NCBI RefSeq assembly: GCF_023702715.1
Contig: NZ_CP098480.1
Coordinates: forward strand, 1,674,001 to 1,738,000
Source: Acinetobacter sp. C32I
Lineage (GTDB): Bacteria > Pseudomonadota > Gammaproteobacteria > Pseudomonadales > Moraxellaceae
Length of the DNA stretch: 64,000 nt
Reading direction: 5' to 3'
The notes under the pieces are model-generated. The model worked only from the letters and a program-made list of their open reading frames with translations. It did no database searches and was not told the origin of the DNA. Positions 18,973 through 28,356 of the stretch are shown here, piece by piece; the stretch's first letter is position 1; every line of letters begins with the position of its first letter. Both the position numbers and the translations under genes were made by a program.

Positions 18973-18996
18973 AAAACGCATCCTAGGATGCGTTTT
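18973..18996. terminator. purN: Terminator after purN
   Basis: Near-perfect palindrome AAAACGCATCC / GGATGCGTTTT with a T-run on both strands; also suits the convergent hydrolase gene ending at 19005. Confidence 0.9.
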
Positions 18997-19004
18997 TTAT
19001 TGAT

Positions 19005-19796
19005 TTAAACCACTAAACTTTTAATTTTCTCTACTGTTTCCATCGGATGCTCTAATGGGAACATATGTCCGCCATCCATTACAGAAAAAGGAATACCCAA
19101 TTTCTTTTTCGCCACTTGCGGGAATTTTTCTTTTAAGAAAATACTGTCTTGCCCCACAACCAAATGTACAGGTACAGGAGGTTTTGGCATCGGTAACCAC
19201 CACATGGATGGCGTAGTCCTAAACATTGCCACTTCATCCTCTTTCGCAATGGTCAGTGTGACACCACCATTTTGTGGGTCATCTGTCAGGGCATAGTCGA
19301 TATAAGCTTGAAAGCAATCTGGATCAAAGTGCTGATAAAAACCTCTCGAACCTAGCAGCTCAGCAGCTTGCTCACGCGACTCCCAATGATCACGACGACG
19401 CACAGACAAACCAGCTGGGGTGATTTTATCCACTAATTTAGGTTTAAAGATTTTAGCAAGATGAAAAACAAAAGAAGCCTTACCAATAATGAGTGGTGGA
19501 TCAAGCATGATGACTTGTGAAAATAGTTCAGGACGGCGATAAGCAGCCATCAGTGTCAAAACTGAACCCAATGAATGCCCCAAGCCAATCACTTTACGCC
19601 CTTGTGCTTGCTGCACAATGCTATCAATAATCTGATCGACTAAGTGCATCCAACCATGGGTAATTGGATAGCGCTTGTCATTTCCAATTTCTGCAACATA
19701 GATAATGTCGTATTGATCTTTTAATTGATCAAACAGCTTTTGATAAACTTTAGATGGAACACCATTGGCATGGGCAAAATGAATCAAAGGTTTCAT
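19005..19796 (-). CDS. Alpha/beta hydrolase
   Basis: A 263-residue cytoplasmic alpha/beta-hydrolase. The nucleophile elbow is GLGHSLGSVL, with the catalytic Ser in GHSLG; an acidic residue follows VHLVVGQDSIF and the likely catalytic His is in MDGGHMFPLEHP near the C-terminus. The N-terminal HFAHANGVPSKVYQKL is typical of a group of uncharacterised bacterial hydrolases; the substrate is unknown. ATG 19796 is preferred to an in-frame GTG at 19817. It appears monocistronic, convergent with purN. Confidence 0.85.
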   Translation of the reverse strand: MKPLIHFAHANGVPSKVYQKLFDQLKDQYDIIYVAEIGNDKRYPITHGWMHLVDQIIDSIVQQAQGRKVIGLGHSLGSVLTLMAAYRRPELFSQVIMLDPPLIIGKASFVFHLAKIFKPKLVDKITPAGLSVRRRDHWESREQAAELLGSRGFYQHFDPDCFQAYIDYALTDDPQNGGVTLTIAKEDEVAMFRTTPSMWWLPMPKPPVPVHLVVGQDSIFLKEKFPQVAKKKLGIPFSVMDGGHMFPLEHPMETVEKIKSLVV

Positions 19797-19894
19797 AAGC
19801 TTGTCTTTTATTTTCACTGATTGGTCAATTATCCTGCTCTACATATGTATTGCAAATTAAAAGGATAACTGTCCAGTTATTTTTAGCATAAAAA

Positions 19895-19915
19895 AGGCTG
19901 TGATATACACAGCCT
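19895..19915 (-). terminator. Terminator downstream of sppA
   Basis: Minus-strand stem AGGCTGTG / CACAGCCT, loop TATAT, followed by six T. It lies 40 bases after the protease stop codon. Confidence 0.88.
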
Positions 19916-19954
19916 CCTTAAAATCAACATAGTGCTTTGATCAAAGCCTATCTA

Positions 19955-20977
19955 TTATTGTATTTTCGCGTTCTGCTGAGTTTCTAGCTGTGCAGCAAGC
20001 GAACTACTAATACCTGCACCAAGCTGCGCCCCCATACGTCCTAGAATTGATTCTAACGGATTACGTTGAACGGTATAATCCACTTTTTGCTCAATCTTCA
20101 GATCACGCATCAATGTCGTCAAACTACCACTACGGTCAGCAACACCTAAAGCAACAGCCTGTTCACCTGTCCAGAACAATCCAGAGAAAATAGCAGGGTC
20201 ATTTGACTTCAAACGTTTACCACGGCCTTCTTTCACCGCATTGATAAAGTGAGTATGCACATTATCAAGCACCGACTGCACATGTTGTTTCTGTGCTGGA
20301 TCAAGTGGCTTGGTCATACTTAAAATATCTTTATTACTACCCGCAGTCAGAGTACGGTCTTCAATGCCTAACTTCTGCGCCAAGCCACTTAAGCCATAAT
20401 TCGGCATAATCACACCGATCGAACCCACTAAGCTAGATGGATTGACAATGATTTCATCTGCTGCTGAGGCAATATAATATGCACCCGATGCACCCATATC
20501 CCCAATGACAGCATAGACTTTTTTATCTGGGTGCTGTTTTTTCAGGTAACGAATTTCTTGCCAGATTTCATCCGACTGTACTGGTGAACCGCCTGGTGAA
20601 TTGATATTCAACGCAACCGCTTTACTACCGCTGGCTTCAAATGCACGTTTTAAAGCTTTGTTGGTATCTTCACTATTCACTGTAGACTGACCTGCAGATG
20701 AATCGATGGTTCCCACAATATCAACAACAGCCAAGTGATTACTACTAATACTGGTGGTTGCTTTATCTGATGACGAGGTACAGCTCTTGGTCATTGCCAA
20801 CAGTACAATCAGCAAATAGGCAAAACCTAAACATTTAAAAAAGATGCTCCAACGGCGGCTACGGCGTTGCTCTTCCACAGAAGCAAGAACAGCTTTTTCT
20901 AAAATTTGCCATTCTTTGCCTGTCACATTATTACTATTTGTAGATTCATTTTGTGGTTTTGGTGGCCAATCGGACAT
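19955..20977 (-). CDS. sppA: S49 family signal peptide peptidase (SppA-type)
   Basis: A 340-residue membrane-anchored serine protease of family S49, which degrades signal peptides left in the inner membrane. A cytoplasmic N-terminus (about 1-50) precedes one transmembrane helix (about 53-70, FKCLGFAYLLIVLLAM) and a periplasmic protease domain with LNINSPGGSPVQSDEIW, the Ser nucleophile in AVIGDMGASGAYYIAS, SLVGSIGVIMPNYGL and the catalytic-Lys region GSNKDILSMTKPL. It is the short, single-domain form (E. coli SppA is about 618 residues). Start ATG 20977; the in-frame TTG at 20992 is unlikely. Confidence 0.9.
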   Translation of the reverse strand: MSDWPPKPQNESTNSNNVTGKEWQILEKAVLASVEEQRRSRRWSIFFKCLGFAYLLIVLLAMTKSCTSSSDKATTSISSNHLAVVDIVGTIDSSAGQSTVNSEDTNKALKRAFEASGSKAVALNINSPGGSPVQSDEIWQEIRYLKKQHPDKKVYAVIGDMGASGAYYIASAADEIIVNPSSLVGSIGVIMPNYGLSGLAQKLGIEDRTLTAGSNKDILSMTKPLDPAQKQHVQSVLDNVHTHFINAVKEGRGKRLKSNDPAIFSGLFWTGEQAVALGVADRSGSLTTLMRDLKIEQKVDYTVQRNPLESILGRMGAQLGAGISSSLAAQLETQQNAKIQ

Positions 20978-21116
20978 AAGATTCCAATCCAATATATTTT
21001 AAAAAGTGAGTTTATTATATACGCGGATTTACGCAAAACTGTTTAAATAACTTGTTTTAACTTATAATTATTTTTTGCTTTATACTTCCCTTTGTAATTT
21101 TTCTAACTTTGAATAC

Positions 21117-22058
21117 ATGACTCAGCCCAAATCAAACAGTTCAAATTATCGTCTTATCAAGCTTGTTAGTCGTCAGCCACTCCGATTAGGGCAGTTCTTT
21201 GCACGCTTGGTTGCAGCCTTAGTTAATACATTCCCGCTATCTAAGCTTTCAAAGATTATCAGCTTGAATATACAAATTGCTTTTCCAGAAATGGAACAGC
21301 AACAAAGACAACAACTGACCAAACGAGCAATACGAAACGAACTGACTTCTTATTTCGAGTTTTTAAGTATTTGGGGCTCAACAAATGAAAAAAATATCAA
21401 GAGCATCCATCGCATTCAGGGCGAACATTATTTCCATGAAGCTGTAGCAGAAAAGAAAGGCTTAGTTTTAGTCATCCCTCATTTTGGTACATGGGAAGTC
21501 ATGAACTCATGGTTATCAAAATACACTCAAATGACAATCCTGTATAAACCAGTTAAAAATCCAGATGCTGACCAGTTTGTCCGTGATGCACGTAGTCGCG
21601 AACAAGCCCATTTAGTTCCTACAGATGAAAGTGGGGTTCGACAGATTTTTAAGGCCTTGAAACAAGGTGGAACTACAGCGATTTTACCTGACCACACCCC
21701 TGATCACGGTGGGGACATGATCAACTATTTTGGTATTCCGCTTGCCTCCAGTAGCCTCAGTGCCAAACTGATTCAAAAAACCAAGGCAAAGGCCCTCCTC
21801 ATCTATACAAAAAGAAATGATCAAGATGGCTTTGATATGTATGTCGAACCGATCAATCCTCAAATCTATGAAGGTAATGCCGAAGATGGCACTTTAATTA
21901 TTCATCAAACTTTAGAACAACTGATTCGACGTTACCCAGAACATTATCACTGGAGCTACAAACGTTTTCGCGCCAATCCCGCTTTAAAGAAAATCTACGA
22001 TATTGATGAAAATGAAGCGTTGCTAAAAGTGGCTGAAGTGCGTCAACAAACACAATAA
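21117..22058 (+). CDS. LpxL/HtrB-type lipid A or lysophospholipid acyltransferase
   Basis: A 313-residue member of the lysophospholipid/lipid A late acyltransferase family, acting on the cytoplasmic face of the inner membrane. The HX4E/D catalytic box is HFGTWE in LVIPHFGTWEVMNSW; other conserved segments are MTILYKPVKNPDADQFV, GGTTAILPDHTPDHGGDMINYFG (substrate and acyl binding) and the C-terminal RYPEHYHWSYKRFRANP. ATG 21117 is chosen; the upstream in-frame TTG at 21075 is in the AT-rich leader. Whether it is LpxL, LpxM or a paralogue cannot be decided here. It converges on comEC with 16 bases between. Confidence 0.88.
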   Translation: MTQPKSNSSNYRLIKLVSRQPLRLGQFFARLVAALVNTFPLSKLSKIISLNIQIAFPEMEQQQRQQLTKRAIRNELTSYFEFLSIWGSTNEKNIKSIHRIQGEHYFHEAVAEKKGLVLVIPHFGTWEVMNSWLSKYTQMTILYKPVKNPDADQFVRDARSREQAHLVPTDESGVRQIFKALKQGGTTAILPDHTPDHGGDMINYFGIPLASSSLSAKLIQKTKAKALLIYTKRNDQDGFDMYVEPINPQIYEGNAEDGTLIIHQTLEQLIRRYPEHYHWSYKRFRANPALKKIYDIDENEALLKVAEVRQQTQ

Positions 22059-22074
22059 AGAGAAATTACTTAGG

Positions 22075-24501
22075 CTATTCTCGTTGTAGCCACTTCCATT
22101 GCTGTCTTTGTTGCTTTAATTCAGAAACACCATTATTAAATACAAAACTTAAACTGCCTGTCTGAGCAGTATTCAATAATGGGATTCTCAAAGCATGCAA
22201 GCGGCTTTGTAGCTCCTGACTGGGATGGCCATATCGATTATCAAAACCCGCAGAGGTAATCGTTAATTTAGGGGTTAATGTCGCTAAAAAATCATAGGCA
22301 GAGCTATGTTTACTGCCATGATGCCCTAAAACTAGAACATCTACTTTTAAATCAGGATATTGCTGCAATAGTTTATATTCAGTTTCCCAACCTGCATCTC
22401 CCATAATCAGAAAATTTTGATACGGTTGAGCATTTAAGAATTGCAGATATACCACACAAGACTGTTCATTTTGCTGATGTGTTGCAACAGCCAAACCTTC
22501 CTGATCGGGTGATAGAATCTTTATTTTTAGATTTGAATATGACCAAGTTTGACCTTGTTGGCACAATGAGAAATTATTTTTAAATGGCATTTTTTCATTA
22601 TGTTGATTGGACTGTACTTGAGTAATTGCAAAAGCATTTTGGATTGCTGCAAATGCGCCACTATGATCTTGATCCAGATGAGACAAAATCACATGATCCA
22701 ATGCCTGTATCCCTTGCTGCCTTAAAAAAGGAATGATGACGCGCTCCCCCAAGCTAAACTTAGTTTCATCATATGACCCACCCGTATCAATCATTAAGCT
22801 CAGTTCTGGATGCTGTAAAAATACGGCCTGTCCCTGTCCGACATCAAGAATAGTGAATGCCGTTGATTGGACTTTTATCCCAAGAAAAATCGGTAAAAAG
22901 CACACCAACGACCAGACCTTGGGGACAGTGCCTCTTGGCAGAAATAGAATGATGATACCAATCATAAAACCCAGCATCATCAACGGTGTATAACTGACGC
23001 CATATAACTGAGGGGAAATATGTTGCAGGCCATTGAGCAGCCATAACAAAATAGCCAGTAATCCATCACTCAACTGAAATAACAGTTGTCCAAGTGCAGG
23101 AATCAACAACCAAATACATGCTGCGATAATCCCTAAAGGCACAACTACGCCACTAAGCAATGGGATGGCAATCAGATTACTGATCGGCGCAACCCATGAA
23201 ATCTGCTGAAAGAAAATAAGTACCAAAGGCAGTAATGCAATAAAGATTTTCCATTGTGACTCAATCAGAAGCTTCATCGCTAGAAGTAGTTTTTGAGTGC
23301 TTGTGATGACTTGTTCTTGAGGTATATCCCTAATGGTTTGATAGATGCGTAGCAGAATAAAGCACGCCCCATAGGACAGCCAAAATGCGGCAGACAAAAT
23401 ACTGAATGGATCAAAGATCAGCAATAAGCTTGCACTATAAATCAATAATGCGAATGGCTGAATCGACTGTCGAAACCATAGAAAAACACTTGCAAGCAGT
23501 ACCGTTAATAATGTTCTCAATGCAGGAATTTCAAAACCGACAAAAGCCACATACAACAATACACTTAATCCAAAAGGCAACAGCATTAAAACCTGTCGTG
23601 GTTGCCATAAATATAGTTTTGGCGCATAACGCTGTAGCATGCACTTCAATACCCAAGTCAACATCAGCGCAAAAACCAAAACATGTGGACCAGAGATTGC
23701 CAATAAATGTGAAATACCCAATTGTTGGAATTGTTGCTTTAAACGATTTGATAACAAGCTTTCATCACCAGTCATCAAAGCCAATAACAACCCTTTGTGC
23801 TGTAGCGTACTCGCTTGCAACATTTCACGGAATGACAAGCGCAGCATTTCAACATTGAGCAGAAATTTTTCTTGTAGGGTTTGTTGTTGCTTAAGATGCT
23901 GGTGGTAACCCAAACGATAGATCTGATCTTGACTTAAAGGCTGGATGTCTTTGACCTGATAAGCAGACATGATATTTTGTTGTAAAAACCATTTTTCCTG
24001 ATCAAATGCACCTGCGACAGCATAACTATGTGCAGGTTTAATCTTCCCAGATAAACGATAATAATGACCTAATTGCAACTCTTGCTGCTGAACAATTTGA
24101 TTATTTTGTTGTTTTATATAAAGTAACCAATCAACGGGTTGCGTGTGCCGATTGAGTACTGCTGCGATTTGTTTCTGCCCATCTTCACTTAGCTCGTTGA
24201 TTTTTTTGATATACACAATCGCTTCAAAAGGCTGCACTTCAATTTCTTTGAATTTAAGCCGTTGCTGCAAAGCTGCATCGGCATAATAAAAGCTGCTACA
24301 AAACAAGGCCCAGCTGACGCTGGCTAAGAGTAACAACCTATAGGCAACAGATTGAGAATATAACTTTCTTGTATATAAACCAATGCCGAATATCACGGTT
24401 GCTAATGTTAGCCAAATCCACCAAGTTTGTGCGGCAAAGCTAAAATCATGTCCCATCAGGGCAATACCAGCAATCCAGCTGATTAAAACAGTTTTCAACA
24501 T
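22075..24501 (-). CDS. comEC: ComEC/Rec2 DNA-uptake channel
   Basis: ComEC translocates single-stranded DNA across the inner membrane in natural transformation. The 808-residue protein has N-terminal hydrophobic helices, a soluble DUF4131/OB-like segment (about 70-210), the competence domain with about eight helices (containing GDESLLSNRLKQQFQQLGISHLLAISGPH, the family signature) and a C-terminal metallo-beta-lactamase-like domain (about 545-790) with TILDVGQGQAVFLQHP, LMIDTGGSYD, the metal-binding VILSHLDQDHSGAF and LVLGHHGSKHSS. The reading frame is intact, consistent with a competent lineage. Confidence 0.94.
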   Translation of the reverse strand: MLKTVLISWIAGIALMGHDFSFAAQTWWIWLTLATVIFGIGLYTRKLYSQSVAYRLLLLASVSWALFCSSFYYADAALQQRLKFKEIEVQPFEAIVYIKKINELSEDGQKQIAAVLNRHTQPVDWLLYIKQQNNQIVQQQELQLGHYYRLSGKIKPAHSYAVAGAFDQEKWFLQQNIMSAYQVKDIQPLSQDQIYRLGYHQHLKQQQTLQEKFLLNVEMLRLSFREMLQASTLQHKGLLLALMTGDESLLSNRLKQQFQQLGISHLLAISGPHVLVFALMLTWVLKCMLQRYAPKLYLWQPRQVLMLLPFGLSVLLYVAFVGFEIPALRTLLTVLLASVFLWFRQSIQPFALLIYSASLLLIFDPFSILSAAFWLSYGACFILLRIYQTIRDIPQEQVITSTQKLLLAMKLLIESQWKIFIALLPLVLIFFQQISWVAPISNLIAIPLLSGVVVPLGIIAACIWLLIPALGQLLFQLSDGLLAILLWLLNGLQHISPQLYGVSYTPLMMLGFMIGIIILFLPRGTVPKVWSLVCFLPIFLGIKVQSTAFTILDVGQGQAVFLQHPELSLMIDTGGSYDETKFSLGERVIIPFLRQQGIQALDHVILSHLDQDHSGAFAAIQNAFAITQVQSNQHNEKMPFKNNFSLCQQGQTWSYSNLKIKILSPDQEGLAVATHQQNEQSCVVYLQFLNAQPYQNFLIMGDAGWETEYKLLQQYPDLKVDVLVLGHHGSKHSSAYDFLATLTPKLTITSAGFDNRYGHPSQELQSRLHALRIPLLNTAQTGSLSFVFNNGVSELKQQRQQWKWLQRE

Positions 24502-24539
24502 TTCTTAAAATTAAATTTAGTTTTTATAAAGACAAAATT

Positions 24540-24560
24540 AAAGCCCTTTTTCAGGGCTTT
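24540..24560 (-). terminator. Terminator of the lol cluster
   Basis: Stem AAAGCCCT / AGGGCTTT with a 5-base loop, followed on the minus strand by AATTTTGTC. It lies between the last lol permease and comEC, so comEC is transcribed separately. Confidence 0.75.
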
Positions 24561-24589
24561 AACAAGAGGTCTAATTCAATATTTATGCG

Positions 24590-25825
24590 CTATTCATAAC
24601 GTAAAGCTTCTGCAGGCTGAACTCTTGCTGCGCGTAATGCCGGGTAAATTGTTGCGAGTAGGCTTAACAGGAGTGTGACACTCACAACAAGCAAGACATC
24701 TTGCCAGCGTAAATAGGAAGGCAGATAATGCACAAAATACGCATCGAGTAGATTCAAACCAAAGGTGGCATTGATCCAAGATACGATATTACCAATGCTT
24801 AAAGATAAAATAATACCTAAAACAGTCCCTAGACCTGTTCCAATCACACCAATAATTGTACCCTGCACCATAAAAATTTGGGTAATCAATAAGGGGGACG
24901 CCCCTAAAGTACGTAATATTGCGATATCTGACTTTTTATCGGTGACCAACATCATCAAAGATGAAATGATATTAAAAGTCGCCACGATAATAATCAGTAA
25001 AAGCAATAATCCCACCATATTTTTTGCCATTTGAATGGCGCTAAATAAATTACCTTGGGTATATGTCCAATTAGAAGCATAAAAATTACTTGGTAATTTT
25101 TTGATAATACTCTCAGAAATTTCTGGTGCGGCAAAAATATCATCCAGCTTTAAACGTATGCCCTGCGCACCATCAGGTAAGCGTAATAAAGTTGATGCAT
25201 CATTGAGTGCGATATATCCCACCATCGAATCGACTTGAGTCCCGATTTTAAATATTCCAACCACTTCGAAACGTTTAAATCGCGGCACTACCCCTGCCGA
25301 TGAACTGGTCGCTTCTGGTAAAACCAGGGTCACAGGATCGTTAAGTTTAAGTCCCAAACTATCTGCTAAATCTTGCCCCAATACGATTCCATATTTCCCT
25401 TTTTTCAGCGCATCTAGACTGCCTGCTTTCATATAATCATGAACAATAGAGACTTGTTTTTCATATTCTGGCTCAATCCCTGAGATCATAATCCCAGTTA
25501 CTTGGCCATGCGCCGTTAACATCCCTTGTAATTGGGTATAGGGTGCAACCGCAAGCACATGGGGTTGTTTAGAGATATCTTTCGCCAACCCCTCCCAATT
25601 GGTCATAATTTGACTGGAAGCAATGGTCGCTTGCGGCACGATACCTAAAATACGGTTTTTCAATTCTCGGTCAAAACCATTGATGACAGATAAAACTGTA
25701 ATCAGTACCGCCACACCCAAGGTTAGACCAATCATGGTCATCAATGAAATAAATGACACCAGACGGCTTTTTTTTCTCGCTTGTGTGTATTTCAGCCCAA
25801 TATAAAATGAAATGGGTTTAAACAT
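24590..25825 (-). CDS. Lipoprotein-releasing ABC permease (LolC/LolE/LolF family), copy 2
   Basis: A 411-residue FtsX/MacB-type permease that extracts lipoproteins from the inner membrane for LolA. TM1 is at about 22-48 (SFISLMTMIGLTLGVAVLITVLS), a large periplasmic domain runs to about 265, and three helices follow (about 270-295, 315-345, 375-398). It ends in YPALRAARVQPAEALRYE. It is very similar along its whole length to the permease at 26500-27735, sharing NGFDRELKNR, the GVVPRFKRF block and YIALNDASTLLRLPDGAQG, so the two arose by duplication. Start 25825 overlaps the lolD stop by eight bases; an upstream frame extension to 25894 lies within lolD. Confidence 0.93.
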   Translation of the reverse strand: MFKPISFYIGLKYTQARKKSRLVSFISLMTMIGLTLGVAVLITVLSVINGFDRELKNRILGIVPQATIASSQIMTNWEGLAKDISKQPHVLAVAPYTQLQGMLTAHGQVTGIMISGIEPEYEKQVSIVHDYMKAGSLDALKKGKYGIVLGQDLADSLGLKLNDPVTLVLPEATSSSAGVVPRFKRFEVVGIFKIGTQVDSMVGYIALNDASTLLRLPDGAQGIRLKLDDIFAAPEISESIIKKLPSNFYASNWTYTQGNLFSAIQMAKNMVGLLLLLIIIVATFNIISSLMMLVTDKKSDIAILRTLGASPLLITQIFMVQGTIIGVIGTGLGTVLGIILSLSIGNIVSWINATFGLNLLDAYFVHYLPSYLRWQDVLLVVSVTLLLSLLATIYPALRAARVQPAEALRYE

Positions 25826-26507
25826 GCTCACCCACCCATATACCATCTTGCATATGCAAAATTGAATCTGCTGACTGTGCCAATTGCTCATCATGGGTCA
25901 CGATCAACATTGCCATGTTGAGCTCTTTTTTCAAATCGGTGAGCAATTCAAAAATACTGAGCGCGGTTTTTCGATCTAGATTTCCAGTCGGTTCATCTGC
26001 CAACACCACAGCTGGTTTGGTTACCAACGCACGGGCCAAAGCCACACGTTGCCGTTCACCCCCCGATAACTCGCCTGGTTTATGATCCATACGATGGGAT
26101 AGACCTACACGATCCAGTAAATATTCAGCTTGCTTTTTCACATCCTTAAAGTTGCTTTCTCTGCGTAACATTAACGGCATCGCCACATTTTCTAAGGCTG
26201 AAAACTCAGGGAGTAAATGATGGAACTGATAAACAAAACCAAGGTATTGATTACGCTTGTAACCACGTTCCGCCTCGCCTAAATTATCAAAGCGTTGGCC
26301 TTGTAGAAATACCTGACCTTGTGAAGGTTGCTCCAAGCCACCTAATACATGCAATAAGGTACTTTTACCCGAACCACTTGACCCTACAATAGAAACGAAC
26401 TCGCCCGCATTGACTTGAAGAGATAAGCCTTTGATCACTTCAACTTTACTTTTGCCATCATCGAAATGCTTAAAGATATTTTTTGATTCTAGAACGATCT
26501 TACTCAT
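25818..26507 (-). CDS. lolD: Lipoprotein-releasing ATPase LolD
   Basis: LolD powers the Lol extraction complex. The 229-residue ABC ATPase has Walker A GSSGSGKSTLLH, the Q-loop in LGFVYQFHHLLPEF (a LolD-type motif), signature LSGGERQRVALARALV, Walker B AVVLADEPTGNLD and the switch His in LIVTHDEQLA. ATG 26507 overlaps the upstream permease by eight bases, and its stop overlaps the downstream permease by eight bases: a tightly coupled three-gene unit, permease-lolD-permease. Confidence 0.96.
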   Translation of the reverse strand: MSKIVLESKNIFKHFDDGKSKVEVIKGLSLQVNAGEFVSIVGSSGSGKSTLLHVLGGLEQPSQGQVFLQGQRFDNLGEAERGYKRNQYLGFVYQFHHLLPEFSALENVAMPLMLRRESNFKDVKKQAEYLLDRVGLSHRMDHKPGELSGGERQRVALARALVTKPAVVLADEPTGNLDRKTALSIFELLTDLKKELNMAMLIVTHDEQLAQSADSILHMQDGIWVGEHV

Positions 26508-27735
26508 AACGTAATGCCTCAGCTGGTTGCGTTTTCGCTGCACGAATAGCGGGGTAAATTGTTGCTAAAAAACTGATAGATAAAGATGCTGTCACAACAA
26601 TCAGTACATCTTGCCAGCGTAAATAGGAAGGCAAATAGCCAATCACATAACCACTAAATAAATTCAGTCCAAAGGTATGATTTAACCAGCTCACCAAATC
26701 ACTGATGGTTAATGCAAAACTGCTACCTAAAATCACCCCGATCACAGTACCCACAACACCGATGATGGTACCCTGTACAATAAAAACAGATGTGATAAAT
26801 CTTGGAGAGGCGCCTAAAGTACGCAGAATTGCGATATCCGCCTTTTTATCGGTGACCACCATCACCAATGACGATACGATATTAAATGCTGCCACGACAA
26901 TAATCAGAAATAACAGCAAACCGACCAGATTCTTTTCCATTTTTACTGCGCTGAATAAGCTCCCATGCGTTTCCTTCCAGCTTGTTGCATAAAAATTATT
27001 AGGTAATTGTTTAACAATCTGGTTCACCACTTCCGGAGCAGCAAAAACATCGTCCACTTTTAGACGCACACCTTGTGCACCATCTGGTAAACGCAATAAG
27101 GTAGAAGCATCGTTCAAGGCGATATAACCGACCGTTGAATCGACTTCTGCACCGACACTAAAGATCCCCACGATTTTAAAACGTTTAAAACGTGGCACCA
27201 CACCTGCAGGTGACGGTGTCGCTTCAGGCAACACTAAAGTCACATTGTCATTTAAGCCAAGACCCAGCGCATCGGTCATATCCTTGCCGAGGACAATCCC
27301 AAACTCGCCTTTTTTCAATGCATTTAAATCACCTGAGACCATATGATTCTGGATAATTGAAACCTTCTTTTCATATTCAGGATCAATCCCCGTCACCATA
27401 ATGCCTGCAACTTGACCTTGCCCAGTCAACATGCCTTGCAATTGAGTAAAAGGCGCAACACCAGTGACATGCGGGTGGTTCTCAACTTTTTTTACAAGCT
27501 CAGGCCAATCTGTTAGAATTTGAGTAGAAGAAACAGTGGCTTGTGGAACCATTCCAAGGACACGATTTTTTAATTCGCGATCGAAACCATTCATGACAGA
27601 TAGTACTGTAATGAGGACAGCGACACCAAGCGTCAAGCCGATCATGGAAACTAAAGCGACAAAAGAAATAAAATGATTACTCCGCTGAGCACGAGTGTAT
27701 CTCAACCCTATATACAGCGAAATTGGCTTAAACAT
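26500..27735 (-). CDS. Lipoprotein-releasing ABC permease (LolC/LolE/LolF family), copy 1
   Basis: First gene of the lol cluster, 411 residues, with the same topology and length as its paralogue on the other side of lolD: TM1 at about 22-48 (SFVALVSMIGLTLGVAVLITVLS), a periplasmic domain with QLQGMLTGQGQVAGIMVTG and FGIVLGKDMTDALG, three C-terminal helices, and a YPAIRAAKTQPAEALRYE end. Whether it corresponds to LolC (LolA-binding) or to the hybrid LolF cannot be settled by reading alone. The PilZ-like gene diverges 25 bases away. Confidence 0.93.
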   Translation of the reverse strand: MFKPISLYIGLRYTRAQRSNHFISFVALVSMIGLTLGVAVLITVLSVMNGFDRELKNRVLGMVPQATVSSTQILTDWPELVKKVENHPHVTGVAPFTQLQGMLTGQGQVAGIMVTGIDPEYEKKVSIIQNHMVSGDLNALKKGEFGIVLGKDMTDALGLGLNDNVTLVLPEATPSPAGVVPRFKRFKIVGIFSVGAEVDSTVGYIALNDASTLLRLPDGAQGVRLKVDDVFAAPEVVNQIVKQLPNNFYATSWKETHGSLFSAVKMEKNLVGLLLFLIIVVAAFNIVSSLVMVVTDKKADIAILRTLGASPRFITSVFIVQGTIIGVVGTVIGVILGSSFALTISDLVSWLNHTFGLNLFSGYVIGYLPSYLRWQDVLIVVTASLSISFLATIYPAIRAAKTQPAEALRYE

Positions 27736-27760
27736 ACCATCTAGTCCGAGGTGATTTATT

Positions 27761-28342
27761 ATGGAAAATTCACAACATCATCTTGTTGACGACAACACTG
27801 AACGTCGAGTGATGTCTCGTATTGATGCCGTGTTGAGAATCAACTATCAAATCATTCCAGATGATGTTGCGCTGAATGACCCGTATGATTCTCATTTCGT
27901 ATTGCCACGCTATTTTCTACTACTTGCAGAATTAGATCAATTTGATCACGCGTTTCGCTACGAATTAGAACAATTAAATGAAAAAGATCAACAAATTGCT
28001 CGCATCTTATCCCTTTTTAACCAAAAATTGAATCTGATCACAGGCTCTTTTTATGACAATATCGTGCAATCCCTGTTGCCTGTACCTGAGCAAGTCAACT
28101 TTTCCGAGAATGGCTTAAGTTTCTTTAGTTCTCAAGAGATTCATGAAGGCACCTATATCCATATTACCCTGAGTCATCCAGAAAACTTTTTCCATATCGC
28201 GGCAACAGCACAAGTGGCACATAGCACCGCAGAAGAGCAAGGTAAATTCCGTATTGGCGCTTATTTCATTACTTTAAATCCGCAAGATCGGGCTAAATTG
28301 GCGGCCAGTATTCGACAAACACAACCCGCAGAAGCCAGTTAA
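27761..28342 (+). CDS. PilZ-like domain protein
   Basis: A 193-residue cytoplasmic protein with no signal or membrane segment. An N-terminal TERRVMSRIDAVLRINYQI (Arg-rich, about residues 13-31), a helical middle (about 45-110, FLLLAELDQFDHAFRYELEQLNEKDQQI), and a beta-rich C-terminal half beginning VNFSENGLSFFSSQ (the NxSxxG-like element of PilZ domains) and continuing with GTYIHITLSHPE and FRIGAYFITL. PilZ domains bind cyclic di-GMP through RxxxR and (D/N)xSxxG motifs; both are only approximate here, so ligand binding is uncertain. It diverges from the lol cluster. Confidence 0.6.
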   Translation: MENSQHHLVDDNTERRVMSRIDAVLRINYQIIPDDVALNDPYDSHFVLPRYFLLLAELDQFDHAFRYELEQLNEKDQQIARILSLFNQKLNLITGSFYDNIVQSLLPVPEQVNFSENGLSFFSSQEIHEGTYIHITLSHPENFFHIAATAQVAHSTAEEQGKFRIGAYFITLNPQDRAKLAASIRQTQPAEAS

Positions 28343-28356
28343 ATAACAAAGATCAG

